The notes under the pieces are model-generated. The model had not been told where the DNA came from. It ran no database searches and saw only the letters and a program-made list of their open reading frames with translations. A stretch of DNA of 35,045 nt from Priapulus caudatus (lineage: Eukaryota > Priapulida > Priapulimorpha > Priapulimorphida > Priapulidae). The stretch lies in contig NW_014577129.1 of the NCBI RefSeq assembly GCF_000485595.1, positions 633,922-668,966 on the forward strand, given 5' to 3'. Made by a program: the position numbers and the translations under genes. This document shows, in pieces, positions 21,311-32,149 of this stretch (position 1 is the stretch's first letter; each line of letters starts with the position of its first letter).

Positions 21311-24300
21311 CGGCAATTTTTTTATTATGCTCAAATGTGTAAGGTAGCTAGTGGGGGTAAAAGTATTTTCTTTAATGAATGAATATAGTAATTGAATATC
21401 TAATCATTGTTCCTGGATCTAACCTATAGCAAAAAAAATGTTGATTCATAATATCCAATAGCATTGCCAATTGGCAAACAATTAACTCATTTTGACCTTA
21501 TTCATATTTTCCACATGAAATATAACAACATCATTAACCTAAAAAAACTATAAAGTTCAAACATCTAAAAAAAAGAACATCAAAAAAAAAAAGAAAGTTA
21601 ACTTTACTTAGACCAACCTTAAGGAGTTAACTAAAAAAGTGTTACAAAATTTTACAGGGGCCCGCTAAGGACCCCAAATACATATTTAAAGTATTCATTT
21701 TGGCCGAGCTCATTATTCATGATAACAGGTGTTGCACCACAAGTATATAGAAAATTCATATGATAACTCTGTTTGTCTTTAAGTCTAGATATATTCAGTT
21801 GAGCATAAACAGTGGCAAATTTCATAGAATGTGACACTAAAAGATAGAAAATGACAGAGAAAGGTTGTGCAGCGGAAAAAAGTCGAAGCATTTGACATTT
21901 GATAAAAACAACGATTTGACTCTTTACAGCAAACCATCGCAAGACTTCTAGGGACATCAGTTGTTATCCGCAAAGATATTGGCTGACTGACATTCTGCGA
22001 CAACGGCATTATTTTTCATTTAATTCATTAAAGTATGTCATGTATTACAAAACGAAGCTATTAACAGAGATCCTGGAATGTTTTTGTAGAGTTAAGTTCA
22101 TTGAATAATTAATTTACGTTTGATGCAATGTTAATTTTCACTTCCGGGTTCACAAAGTATTAGTGAGATCTTGTTGTCATAAAATTGTCTCTTTGGATTA
22201 ACCATGTTTGTATTCGGCATAATTTCACGCTAAAATGTGTTAATATGTACTTCATATATTTTCTAACTGATAATAGTCACTAATATGCGGATATAACGTA
22301 GATGACAACGGATATAACGTAGATGACGCGGATAATTCAAGCATAATTATAAAAATTACATGCTCAGAGAGGATACATCTTTACAATGCAATCCTGATAA
22401 CACCGACTTGCTGCTATGCTGCTAAATTGCTGTAAGATGCAGACATCTTAGTGATGAGTTGAGAAGCAAAATTGATATTTTTATTGCAACATAATTGATT
22501 CTAGGTGTTTAAATTCACTTCAGATGCTACTCGGTTTAAAATTAGTATCACATTACAAATGGAAAATGTTTTTTAACTGTTTAGAGTATAGTTATAAGCA
22601 ATTATGCTTGAAAAAATGAGCAAACATTATAAAATAATTAGTAAGTTTTAAAAAAATTTAAAGTCATATTTGAAAACATTGTAAGTTTCAGACCCCTGAG
22701 GCACCTTAATATGATTTTCGACATTTTAATACAATCTTCTTATTGAAACCAGAATAATTATGAGTACATATTTTCATTCAAAATGCCCAGCCCAGCATAT
22801 CACTGATATAAGGAAAGGTATCATTTAGGCTGCCTTATTTCTGCCAACCTGAGCAGCTAACCCGCATGTTGGGGCAAATGTGCAAGCCTGGTAGGGCGAT
22901 ATTGGCAACTGTGGGCAATTATTATTGGTGCAGATTAAACGATGATTGGGCAATATTGGCTGGTGCCTGTTTGTCGCGTCTGGCGTATATGCTATGATGC
23001 CTAGGTATTCATTATATATTGCTATATAGTTGCTATATCTATTACGTAGTATATGCTTATATTGCGATATTCATTATATGGCTATCATGTATATATTGCT
23101 ATATCATATATGGCTTATATGCTATATGCTAGGCCTATATAATGTATTGCGTAGACTATGCTATATTTACCTTAATACGAATAAATTCTGTCCAGACTAA
23201 CGTTCGAATTCAGATATTATATTAGATAGACTAGTACTTAGTACGTAGTAGTCAGTATATTACGTTATTCACACAGCCTGGTTTGGCCAATAAGTTATAA
23301 TATGCTCGATCACTTAATTGATATATTGTAATTAGTATTATATGTAGCTATGCTATTATCTATAGCCGTATATGCCTTTAATTAATAATAGTAATGCTAT
23401 ATGCTATACCTATATCGCCTTATAAATGAATTTATTAATTAATATAATATAATCTTCTATTTTCATCATTTTCATCATGTTTTCATTCGTTGCCTCTTGG
23501 TTTATTTTCATACGAAATTGGTTAACATAAGAATTATTATAATGGTCAGTTAGGGCTCCGTATCTAGCACGTGACTCGTGACGTCACGTAAAAAATTATT
23601 TTTCGTGTATTTCTCGTTCCCTTAGCTCCATACATGTATCTATATACATATCCATATTTATATAATCTCTTAAGTATGGATCAAAGTTTTTTTTCATGCT
23701 AATTTGAATAATAGAATAAGTCGCGTTTTCTTATTTTTCATTTGAAATGTTGTGGGGCACAGACCGGCAGATTCAGCTTTACAGAGTGGTTGGAAGATGG
23801 CGCTCTGGCGTCACTGTCATGTTAAGCGCGGATAGGCCAATGCCCTATCCAGATTATATTATAGAGATCAGTGACTTGGACGAACACAAACTGTGTTGTA
23901 ATGTTTATATTAGTTAGAATTTAGAGTTGATAGGTAGAGATTGTAGTTGATATTCTTATTGATCAAAAACGACACGGAGCGTCGTTGAAGAGAGCGTTCA
24001 CACGACAAACTCGTCATCAAACTCTGGCATACGCATCCTATATCATGTATTTCGCAAGTCAAGAATTTCGCGCTACACCGGCAGTTGATTAAATATGTAG
24101 TTCAATATATATATAGTTCAATAATATATATATAGTTCATATTAAATCTCGCGGTTACGGTAGTTAGAAAATGTCAGATCCAGATACGGGTACGCATTCT
24201 ATACTTTTTTCGCCAACATATCATATCATAGTGTGTGTCCAACAAGCCAAAGTAATGTAAAGTGTAAATGTGTAGGTAGTATCGAGTATCACCCTCATAA

Positions 24301-24600
24301 ATGTATGGATATAGTAATAATTACGTGTGTTTTTCATAGACTTGTTCCCATTATCGCAACGTAGGCCCTATCCATGAATACTTATGCATACCTTGTAATA
24401 ATTTGTAAGAGACAATGGTAGCTGTTAGACAGCATTAGCTCTTAAGTTCTAAATTATGCTGGAAGCTCTTCATAGCAAATAAAAAATATTCGGTTGTTGT
24501 ACTGCACATGCTTAAAAAATTATATTACCAATAAATAAATGAATTAATTGTGCCCGATTGACATCCAATGGACGTACATAATGTAAAAAAAATGTATGTA
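21311..24600. other. AT-rich gene-poor stretch
   Basis: Contains a two-unit GGATATAACGTAGATGAC duplication (about 22288-22328), TATATGCTATA-rich DNA (about 22985-23170) and two TATATATATAGTTCA units (24102-24142). No gene recognised. Confidence 0.5.
23568..23588. promoter_or_regulatory. E-box plus CRE-like palindrome
   Basis: CACGTG at 23568-23573 is followed by the perfect 12-bp palindrome CGTGACGTCACG (23577-23588), which contains TGACGTCA. In bZIP/bHLH terms this looks like a promoter module. No gene is confidently assigned to it; an ATG (MSDPDTG) follows at 24171. Confidence 0.35.
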
Positions 24601-24699
24601 TAGTAATGTGTGTGCAATAAAGATATATACGTGATCATAGTAACTTATTGCGTTGTCATTATAAATACCAGACACCGCCTCGAATATATGAAGCGAATT

Positions 24700-24849
24700 T
24701 CGCCAGTGATAGTCAGAGAGCAAAGGCCAAAGATCACTGGCGTGGCCCTACGAGATGATTCAAATAAGGAGTTGGAATTTGGGGAGTGCTCTAAACTCTG
24801 TCAGGAGATTCGGCGACGGCATCCCAGGAAGCAACCCGTTTTAATTTAA
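24700..24849 (+). other. Possible unrecognised coding exon
   Basis: An open frame with charged, protein-like composition (VREQRPKITGV, then FGECSKLCQEIRRRHPRKQP) ending at TAA. It has no recognised family and no phase-consistent neighbour exon could be found. Weak call. Confidence 0.2.
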
Positions 24850-25009
24850 GTAATGAAGCGGAAGGTTAAATACTCACGAATTACTGTTTCATGTTCTGTT
24901 TCAGTCGTTTGATTTCTGGTAGTTATTCCTGGACGGGAGTGCATGTTCCTGGTGGTACGGCAGATCGCATGCATTCAAAATCCAAATCACGTGTAAATGG
25001 ATATCATAT

Positions 25010-25700
25010 TGCGTCATTAAATTGGAACTATAAGGCGCTCTATGCCTCGTCGTGCACAATGAGCTCAAATAATATTACAATTCAACGAGGTGCTTCGTCC
25101 CTCGTGCGTATACAATGAGTTCAGACATGCGCTGTAAATTTAATTTAATTATAACCACAACAGCTTTTGTTTTTTTAAGTAGTGAGCGGATGTATGTAAA
25201 CAACGCTTCAATAAAATAGCCAATCAGCAAATTATGAATAAAATTTATTAGGCGCCCTGGCCCTATATACGTAAATACTGAATATGGACATAGAATTCAA
25301 ATATCACCGGGCGAGCTTTTGTATTTAAAGCAGTGAGTAAATGTATATAATTAACTCCCCGTACAAATATTTAATCCACAAAACTTAAATATTTAAATAT
25401 AACGTGTTCTATGCTTACGTACAGAAGTCATATATGCACTGTAAATCGAAGTTCTATATAACCGAAAGAGCTATTGTACTTAAACCAGGGAGCACATGTA
25501 TTTAAAGAACTCAGCATAAAAATATTCAACGAGCAAAGCTAAACATATAATTATAAGGTACCCTAGCCCCAATGCGTTGGCAAAGATTGCCCATTGAGAT
25601 GATAACAATGGTTTTTAAGCCAGTCTGAGTATTAGCCTAGCAACAGTCAAGGCCGTAATTGCGACATCGCACTGTAATTTACAGATAATTTATACTAGAA
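25010..25700. repeat. Diverged tandem repeat, about 150-bp unit
   Basis: Landmarks recur: AGCTTTTGT..TTAAG.AGTGAG at 25163 and 25315, a weaker form at 25470, and TA.AAGG(C/T)(G/A)C(C/T)CT near 25029, 25247 and 25553. Units are strongly diverged. Confidence 0.5.
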
Positions 25701-26081
25701 CCATGTCTGTCCAAATGCGCATTACGTTATCCTAAAAGTGAATAGTAAGTATATAAGGAGTCAATATACAGAGCTAGTATATACGAGCTAGAACCTGACG
25801 GTACTCGACGATTCATTTCGCCTTGTGCCGATAATATGAATAGATTCGACCCCGACCATTTGTTTATTTGCGTGACATTTAATTTGCGTGCGCCTGACAC
25901 GTGAGTCAGTAGCAAGCTATCGTTGTTTCCTACACGTCACGCATTATCTGGCGCGCGAACGGACGTCATCGGGATGAACCTGGGGGGTCACGAAAACCAT
26001 CGCTCGGCTATAATTGATTAGTGCTACTCTAAGCCTCCGACGGACTCACAGACTCCGGTAAACACATAGAAGAAACAGCTA

Positions 26082-26211
26082 TAGTCGTGATGACAGGTGA
26101 AATGCGTGTCCCTCGATCGCGCAAGTCTACGCTGGTAAGAACGTGTTAATCACCGGTGGATCGGTCTTCATTGGGAAATGCGTGATAGAGACGCTGCTGA
26201 CGACGTCGGCG
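26082..26211 (+). pseudogene. Third FAR relic: broken exon 1
   Basis: Starts TAGTCGTGATGACAGGTGAAATG and is clearly related to FAR exon 1 through GGAAATGCGTGATAGAG to CGACGTCGG. A 2-nt insertion just after ATGCGT shifts the frame, and about 10-11 nt are missing before CGACGTCGG. At diagnostic sites (GGTGAAATG, CGACGTCGG) it agrees with the left copy rather than the right. No further exons were seen behind it. Confidence 0.85.
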
Positions 26212-26692
26212 TAACAGTATCCGTACACACAATGTGATGTTATGTGATTATACATACGCAACACGGCATGCCAGAAGAAATCATTGCTTTTCATACAGTG
26301 AAATATATCGTCGGAGCACTGTCGTGGAATAAAGATGCAGCATAATATATATTACATGTCCATTATGTATGGATCTCGCCGCGCGTATACAACCGCAACC
26401 CTACCTATAGGTATTCCCTCCCTAACGGCAACATTCGTATATAAAATCAGATGCACATCACAGAAACTTGGAACGTTCCAATAAAAAAATAGGTAAATAA
26501 ACACGAAATGTATTTACTACCAAAGTTTTAATGTTTCCCTATTCTCTTTCGCCTATTATTGCCGATAACTTCCTGTAAACGCCGTTCAAATGTTCCTCTG
26601 CAACACACAAGTACGCCGCACGCACGCCTCTGTGCACAAACAACAAGAATGAATAGCATGAGAGCTCTTACACTTTCCTACTCAACCTCCCA

Positions 26693-26916
26693 CAGATCAT
26701 AGCTAAGACATGTGTCTACACGTATGTATATTTCTAGAAATGTCACTCAACTCGTTCTCGAGATATGAGAGCAAGTACAGTACCGTAAGTACTATGCGCG
26801 ATACCGCGCGCGTGCATATTTTCAAATTTATTAAAATACCGCGCGTTATTAAATTCAATACTCACACAGATCATAGCTAAGACATTGTCTACACGTATGT
26901 GGATTTCTAGAAATGT
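26693..26916. repeat. Direct repeat of about 50 bp, spaced 173 bp
   Basis: ACAGATCATAGCTAAGACAT followed by GTCTACACGTATGT and TTTCTAGAAATGTC occurs at 26693 and again at 26866 with few changes. Confidence 0.85.
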
Positions 26917-27089
26917 CTGTTCTGGAGCGATTAGCATATAACCAAGTAAAGAAATATTTATGAGAATATTCCCTACTAAACGAATTCATATCTGGCTTTA
27001 GATCAGCATTTTCAACAAACACGAGTTTAATCCGTTTAACGGATTTTATTCGTAATGAATCTGACAACGGAAATCTATCTAGCATTTCT

Positions 27090-27430
27090 TTATGAGAGCT
27101 GCAAAAAACTTTGGATACCGTTGACGATACTATTTTACTTACCAAGCTAAACGCGATTGAAATGGATAGTAGGACTGTGAAATTGTTTGGTGCTTGTCTC
27201 TCTGGTAGAAGTCAAGTAACAGACGTAGGAGGTGCCTTTTCTAATAACCCTATTATATGTGGAGTACCACAAGGCTCGATTTTGGTTCCACTGGCATTCC
27301 TAATATGATATGGCAGATGCAGTTAATGTCAATCACTTATTATATGCTCATTATTCAGCCTTGGTAGCTTCAGGGACGTGTATAGGCTATACAGGAAGAA
27401 CAAAGTATAGAATTGCAATCAGTAATTAGC
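27090..27430 (+). mobile_element. Non-LTR retrotransposon reverse transcriptase fragment (dead)
   Basis: The reading LDTVDDTILLTKL followed by CGVPQGSILVPLAFLI matches the conserved RT blocks of LINE-type polymerases (DTVDHxxLL and GVPQGSxLGPLLFL). After a frameshift at about 27305, DMADAV and LLYAHYSALVASG continue the domain. The catalytic YADD box is changed to YAHY, and a further shift follows. No endonuclease or element ends were found, so only a decayed internal piece remains. Confidence 0.82.
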
Positions 27431-27653
27431 CAAAACGCACAAACGGAGTTTACTGGATGCCCTATAGTTGCCGACGGAAGCAGTATTTCGCTGAATTTCT
27501 AATTTTCCTAGAGAGCACGTCGCCAGCACTAAGTGCATGCGATAAAAAATTTTGCTAGCGTCTGAACCCGTCGCAGAGGCGACGTCGGAAAGTGGGGTAT
27601 ACGTATAATTCTTTTACACACATCGCTTACTATGCCAACCGCGATATCGACAC
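27431..27653. other. No feature recognised
   Basis: Unique sequence between the RT relic and the receptor stop codon. Confidence 0.4.
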
Positions 27654-29021
27654 TTAACGGTCCCCTTCTACTTCATTCAACTCTAAAAGAATACAGACCA
27701 GCGATAGGCCTAATCCTATCGGCAGTACGAGTAGAATTCCCGACATGATGTTTATGCCAAGACTCTGAGCTTCTACCCTAATTCCCTTTTCATGCGTGCA
27801 TTCCTGAGGCCAGCGTGAGAGGAATCGATTGCGCAGTCGCTTGAAAAGACCGCTCTGCGAGTACCGCTGTACACCTATCTTAATGCCCTGCTCGTATGAG
27901 CTATTGTGCCGCACGACCCATGCTTTTTCGCCGAGGTGTATTTTCAACGGAGCAATGGCTAGTCTGCAAGTTCCCGTTAACGCGTAATCCGCTTGAAAAA
28001 AAGCATCAGCGCCGATGATGCTGTGGAGAAATGTATAGTCTCCGTTGAAAACGAGATTGAGTGAAGCTTCCGTGCTGTTCGCCAGTGCCCGGCTGTCCGC
28101 GGACATCTTCTGCCAGATTTTTCCCAGATCAGAATGAGAAGGCTGCCGCTGCAGCTTTTCCAAAACTGACCGCCCTTCGACTGTGATCGGTATGATCGAG
28201 GGATGAAGGGAGAGCTCGCGCACCGTCCTAAACGGATAGGTAAGCTTTGGTTGCACAGCTAGAAAACTGACAAGTGTTCCGTTGTATAATGCACAGATGA
28301 TAACAACAAAGAGCCACCACGTAGACAGTAGTATTCGTGATGAATGTTTTCGAGGTAAGCTGATTCCGCCTTGGAATCGGAAAGAGCCAGACATGTAGAC
28401 CAAATTGTAGCTTAGATTGTGCGTTGATTCGGTATTTTCCTCATGTTCATTGTCCGTGGGTGACCATCTCTGTATAACCGTCACAATGGATGCCGTTACA
28501 AATAGATATGAAATCATACATAGCCAGATGTAGACGTCAAATGGACCAAGAAAATTGATCATGGTCATCTTCTCCTGTGGTTTTTTAATAATAGCCACAT
28601 AGTAGTTATTTATCATTGGTGTTATGAACTGCGCTATTTGCGCGCGTTTGCCTGTACGGGTCAATAAAGAAATGTCCAGATCAATTTGACCGTTTTCCAA
28701 CGCCGTGAGTGCTTCCTGCAGCGTGAAGTCTGTACACAGAGTCAGCGTGAAGTTTAGGTACTTGCTCAAATCCTCTAACATCGTCGTCGAAAATAGAAAT
28801 ATTGAATCGTTCATCGTCCATGTATTGAACCCCACGTTGATGTGCGCGCCATTCAGCCGTTTTGTCCCGCAGAGACGCTTAACTCCATGTTGCTGCATTA
28901 TTATCGTGGAGCAGTTACTAGCATACGAAATTCTGCGTGAAATAGAACTCATTGGATCACCCTTCGCCAGCACACGGGTTGAGGCCAACAGTATGTAGAC
29001 GAGCAGGTATCGTAAAGCCAT
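27654..29021 (-). CDS. Divergent ionotropic receptor (iGluR/IR family), 455 aa
   Basis: The iGluR-related ionotropic receptors are ligand-gated cation channels of the plasma membrane, used in protostomes mainly for chemosensation. The start ALRYLLVYILLASTRVLA (residues 2-19) is a signal peptide. Segment S1 is about 60-150, M1 about 162-184, the pore loop holds FQGG (216-219), M3 is about 229-256 (WWLFVV..ALYNGTLVSFL replaces the SYTANLAAF signature), S2 about 260-415 and M4 about 424-446. Arg126 lies where iGluRs hold the ligand carboxylate; the S2 acidic residue appears lost, as in divergent IRs. There is almost no amino-terminal domain. The frame is open without introns; an upstream acceptor (CTGTTTCAG, exon from 29104) suggests a leader exon, so the start could be further 5'. 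Ligand unknown. Confidence 0.88.
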   Translation of the reverse strand: MALRYLLVYILLASTRVLAKGDPMSSISRRISYASNCSTIIMQQHGVKRLCGTKRLNGAHINVGFNTWTMNDSIFLFSTTMLEDLSKYLNFTLTLCTDFTLQEALTALENGQIDLDISLLTRTGKRAQIAQFITPMINNYYVAIIKKPQEKMTMINFLGPFDVYIWLCMISYLFVTASIVTVIQRWSPTDNEHEENTESTHNLSYNLVYMSGSFRFQGGISLPRKHSSRILLSTWWLFVVIICALYNGTLVSFLAVQPKLTYPFRTVRELSLHPSIIPITVEGRSVLEKLQRQPSHSDLGKIWQKMSADSRALANSTEASLNLVFNGDYTFLHSIIGADAFFQADYALTGTCRLAIAPLKIHLGEKAWVVRHNSSYEQGIKIGVQRYSQSGLFKRLRNRFLSRWPQECTHEKGIRVEAQSLGINIMSGILLVLPIGLGLSLVCILLELNEVEGDR

Positions 29022-29104
29022 GTTGCTCGTTTGGGAGTAATGCGCGTTATGTATCAGCCCATTATATTCTCGCATATCGCTGATGACGCTCGTGACACGT
29101 TCAC

Positions 29105-29114
29105 CTGAAACAGA
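29105..29114 (-). promoter_or_regulatory. Splice acceptor upstream of the receptor ORF
   Basis: On the minus strand the sequence reads TCTGTTTCAG|GTGAACG, 84 nt before the chosen ATG. It implies a 5' exon that is untranslated or codes a few residues. Confidence 0.5.
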
Positions 29115-29331
29115 GACATGTCGCACCACTGTGCTTTGTCCAGAGAAAATGGCTAAAAACGTTAAAAGCTCTATGCGTGTCAGGCCGACGTCGAGAGCAT
29201 GTTATGTCAATTCGTGCAGACAAGAGCTTTGCGGGCGCTGGTGTGGTTTATGTTTGTGTTGTGAACCTATTGGTTAGAGAATAATAGCTAGCCAAACACT
29301 TGCTAGTTCAGATAATTATTGCGCGATTTGC

Positions 29332-29333
<2 letters not shown>

Positions 29334-29366
<33 letters not shown>
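29334..29366. repeat. (GT)n microsatellite
   Basis: About 16 pure GT units. Confidence 0.95.
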
Positions 29367-29367
<1 letters not shown>

Positions 29368-29730
29368 GGCAGTGCAAGCCATATAATTGGTATCCTCCCA
29401 ATCTCTTTCTATCGTCAATTCTCTTGCATGCGTAGGTAATGATTCCATGCAAGCGTATCCGGATAATGATCGTGCCATTGGTAATCTTGGTGTGGGTGAA
29501 GTAACCCCTGGATTCCGCTGTGTGTCACGACTGTCTCGTAGATTATCTCTCTCGGGTTAGTGTCAGGCCGCAGTGTTTCAGGGCTCGCCATAGTAATTCG
29601 GCGAGGCTATGCGGTCTGTAGAACCCCCCCGCCGGGTTGCGGCATTTTGGTCTGCCGGTTCGATCTATGGATGTCGCTGATTAGTCCGGTGAGTTCCCCT
29701 CTCCAGGGTGTTTTCTGAAACACTACTCAC

Positions 29731-30086
29731 CTTGCTTGAGCGCTTGTAGTGGTGTAGGCCGAGGCCGGGCTGGTTCCAAGGTGCGTTTGGCGCTAGGGCC
29801 AGGCGCATCCTGGGGCATCCCGAGCTCGCGTGGGGGCCTAGGATGACAGTCCTGTCTTAGTTACTGTTTTCGGCGCGGCTTGTAGGGCCTGGAGTTCCTG
29901 CACTGTGGTTACACGCTGATATATGGGGCCACGGCGGCCGGCCATATTGGGGTAGGAGGGCGCGGGGTTCCATACTGCTACGGCATCCGTGTCGGTCGCA
30001 AGCGAGCCCCCCTCTGTCGCGTTGGAATGTTCGCACCGCACGATGTCGGGTTTCCTGTTGGGAGCATCCATGGTGGGTTGCGTCAC
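29731..30086 (-). other. Possible first coding exon, minus strand, with one frame break
   Basis: A reading of 82 codons (start MTQPTMDAPNRKPD; includes VTTVQELQALQAAPKTVTKTG) ends in TAG at 29838. In the +1 frame, a Pro/Arg-rich reading (PRPPRELGMPQDAPGP to PLQALKQ) continues to a strong donor AAG|GTGAGTAG at 29731. One indel would join them. No family recognised; it may be a gene start read leftward, or chance in GC-rich DNA. Confidence 0.35.
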
Positions 30087-30200
30087 GTGGGTTCTTTCTA
30101 GCCGGCTGGTACCGCGCTACTCACCCATGGGCATCTCAGAATTATTACCTCTTGTCGGACGAATTTGGGTTAATACCCGCATTAGTGCCGGAGTTTGAAT

Positions 30201-30246
30201 CGGATTCCGGAGCCGAATCGGACTCCGGAATCCGCATCACGTGATG
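30201..30246. promoter_or_regulatory. 12-bp perfect inverted repeat plus E-box palindrome
   Basis: CGGATTCCGGAG (30201-30212) and CTCCGGAATCCG (30223-30234) are exact inverted copies around a 10-nt loop. The next bases, CATCACGTGATG (30235-30246), form a perfect palindrome with a CACGTG E-box. It sits between a minus-strand donor (29731) and a plus-strand donor (30444), so a bidirectional promoter is possible. Confidence 0.45.
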
Positions 30247-30679
30247 GTCGAGCGGTGTGTGTTGTAAACTCCGACTGTATTACAGGCTGGTAGGGGAAGG
30301 CAGGACGGTTATTGTTCAACCCGAAGTGTGTACGTCATATCGCGTGTGAGTACTCCGTTCGGGGAGATGAGAATAGAGTATGGCAGTGACGGCATTCGAC
30401 AGCCGCAATTCCCGCGGGGAGGCTAGTAGGTGAGGAGTTCAAGGTGAGTTACAGCCAAGCACTGTGGTCTTTGCTATCTCACACGCACGGACGACTGTGG
30501 AGTCGACGTGTGAAGGCTGTGCCTGGGTAGGCGGTAACAAACTCGGGCGTTTGTGCGTACGGTGAGGAGGAGGATGACTAATGCGTGTATATTCTCGCAT
30601 GGTTTGTTTCAAGCGGTTACCGGGGGTGACGACATGTCCGGGGGCGGACATGTCCGCCAGACTCGGAGTGAGGAGCGGA

Positions 30680-31050
30680 TGCCAGACGTCGACGCGCCCA
30701 GGTGGAGAGGCTGCGCCGCATGACAGACGTCGACGCAGCCGGTGGAGAGGCTGCGACGCATCAGACTCGACGCAGCCAGGTGGAGGGCTGCGTCCGCGCA
30801 TCAGACGTCGACGCAGGCGGCAGGTGGAGAGGCTGCGCCGGCATCAGACGTCTCGACGCCAGCAGGTGGAGAGGCTGCGCGCATCAGACGTCGAGCGCAA
30901 GCCAGGTGGAGAGGCTGCCGCCGCAATCAGACGTCGACGCAAGCCAGGGAGAGGCTGCCGCCGCATCAGACGTCGGACGCAGCACAGGTGGCGAGGCTGC
31001 CCGCCGACCGGCAGGCAAGACGTCGACGCAGCCAGGTGAGAGGCTGCGGC
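30680..31050. repeat. 39-bp (13-codon) GC-rich tandem repeat
   Basis: About nine units with the core CAGACGTCGACGCAGCCAGG followed by TGGAGAGGCTGCGCCGCAT. Units differ mostly by one-base gains or losses. A perfect array would read as a 13-residue repeat resembling HQTSTQPGGEAAP, but the indels break every frame. Confidence 0.88.
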
Positions 31051-32140
31051 CGCAGGAGGCGCCGCAAGGCCAGGCAGGAGCGCTGATGACCCCATGCCGC
31101 GCGAGGAGGTCTAGGAGGGAGCTGCTCGCGAAGAGCCGATGGAGCTGGCGACGTGTTGGAAGGAGCTGCCCTTTGGCGGACGAGATTCTGCAGTCGCCCT
31201 CACGGCCGGCAGGAGCAAAGCCGCCAGTGGCAGGGAAAGTCTAGTCGCCGGAAGAAGCGCGCCGTCGGCGTCGAAGACGCACTCGTGCCGGCGAGCAAGA
31301 CTCCGTCGCGGGCAGTGCTTGCACCAGTAGGGTTCGGGACGCGCCTGAGCGGAGCCCACCGCCACCGCTGTCCCGGCAGAGGGAAGTCGCGGCCTCGCCC
31401 GCAGTGGCGGGCGGCGGCGGCAGGAAGTGGCGGAGAGAGGCGCGCTGCAGTAGGAGGGTCCACACCCCCCCGCGCCCGGCGAGAAAGCGCCGGCCGCGAC
31501 GTGCAGAGGCGCTCCCCCACCAGGAAGCAGGATCCCTGGGGGGCGGGCCACCTGTACGCCCGTCTTTCGGGGGTCGTCGCGAAAGCCGTGACGCTCCCTT
31601 AGGAACGCGGGCCTGGTACTGGTGTGTGGCGATTGCGGCGTGCCGACCTGCGGCACGCTAGCGACCACGCACGCAGAGTAGCCATCGGTGCGGAGAGCAT
31701 TGGTCCCTCCGTGCCCGATCCGGGCGTGTGAGCAGGGCCTAGCCAGGCGCGCGTGCCAGTAACGCTTGTCACACCACCTGGCGGGCAGCAAACACCGACC
31801 CTGGTCCGTCTACCGGAGGGGCGTCGACGGGGGTGGCCGGAGCAACTCGGCCCGTACCCCCGAGTACCGGGGATGCGCCTTAAAGCTACCTCGCGGCGCA
31901 GAAGCGGCGCGTACGGCAGAGAGCGCCCAGAAGGTGGCCGTCGGGCGTCGACCACCAGCCGCGCCGAGCCATCCTGCGCCGCGCGTAGGGATGGCCGAGC
32001 CTACCGCGCAGGTAGCCGCCGCTGGCATGCAGGGCGCCCAGGCCTGTGGCCTGCAGTGGCCCCGGCTGCCGCAAGCGGGTCCGCCCGACCGAGGCGCCAC
32101 AAAGGCAAAGGCGCTGCACGCTGCCGGTGGCAGTGCTGGC
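31051..32140. other. Very GC-rich stretch, no gene recognised
   Basis: High-GC DNA with overlapping open frames on both strands (up to 226 aa, 31111-31791 minus). None shows a family motif, and long open frames are expected at this composition. Confidence 0.5.
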
Positions 32141-32149
32141 TGCAGGGGC

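Noticed and set aside
24171-24260. Small gene starting MSDPDTG
   Set aside because: The frame ends after 29 codons, and the nearby donor's phase does not match any downstream exon candidate.
28705-28998. Plus-strand 97-aa open frame
   Set aside because: Antisense shadow of the ionotropic receptor.
29640-29680. GGTTCGATC as a tRNA B box
   Set aside because: No matching A box or cloverleaf could be folded around it.
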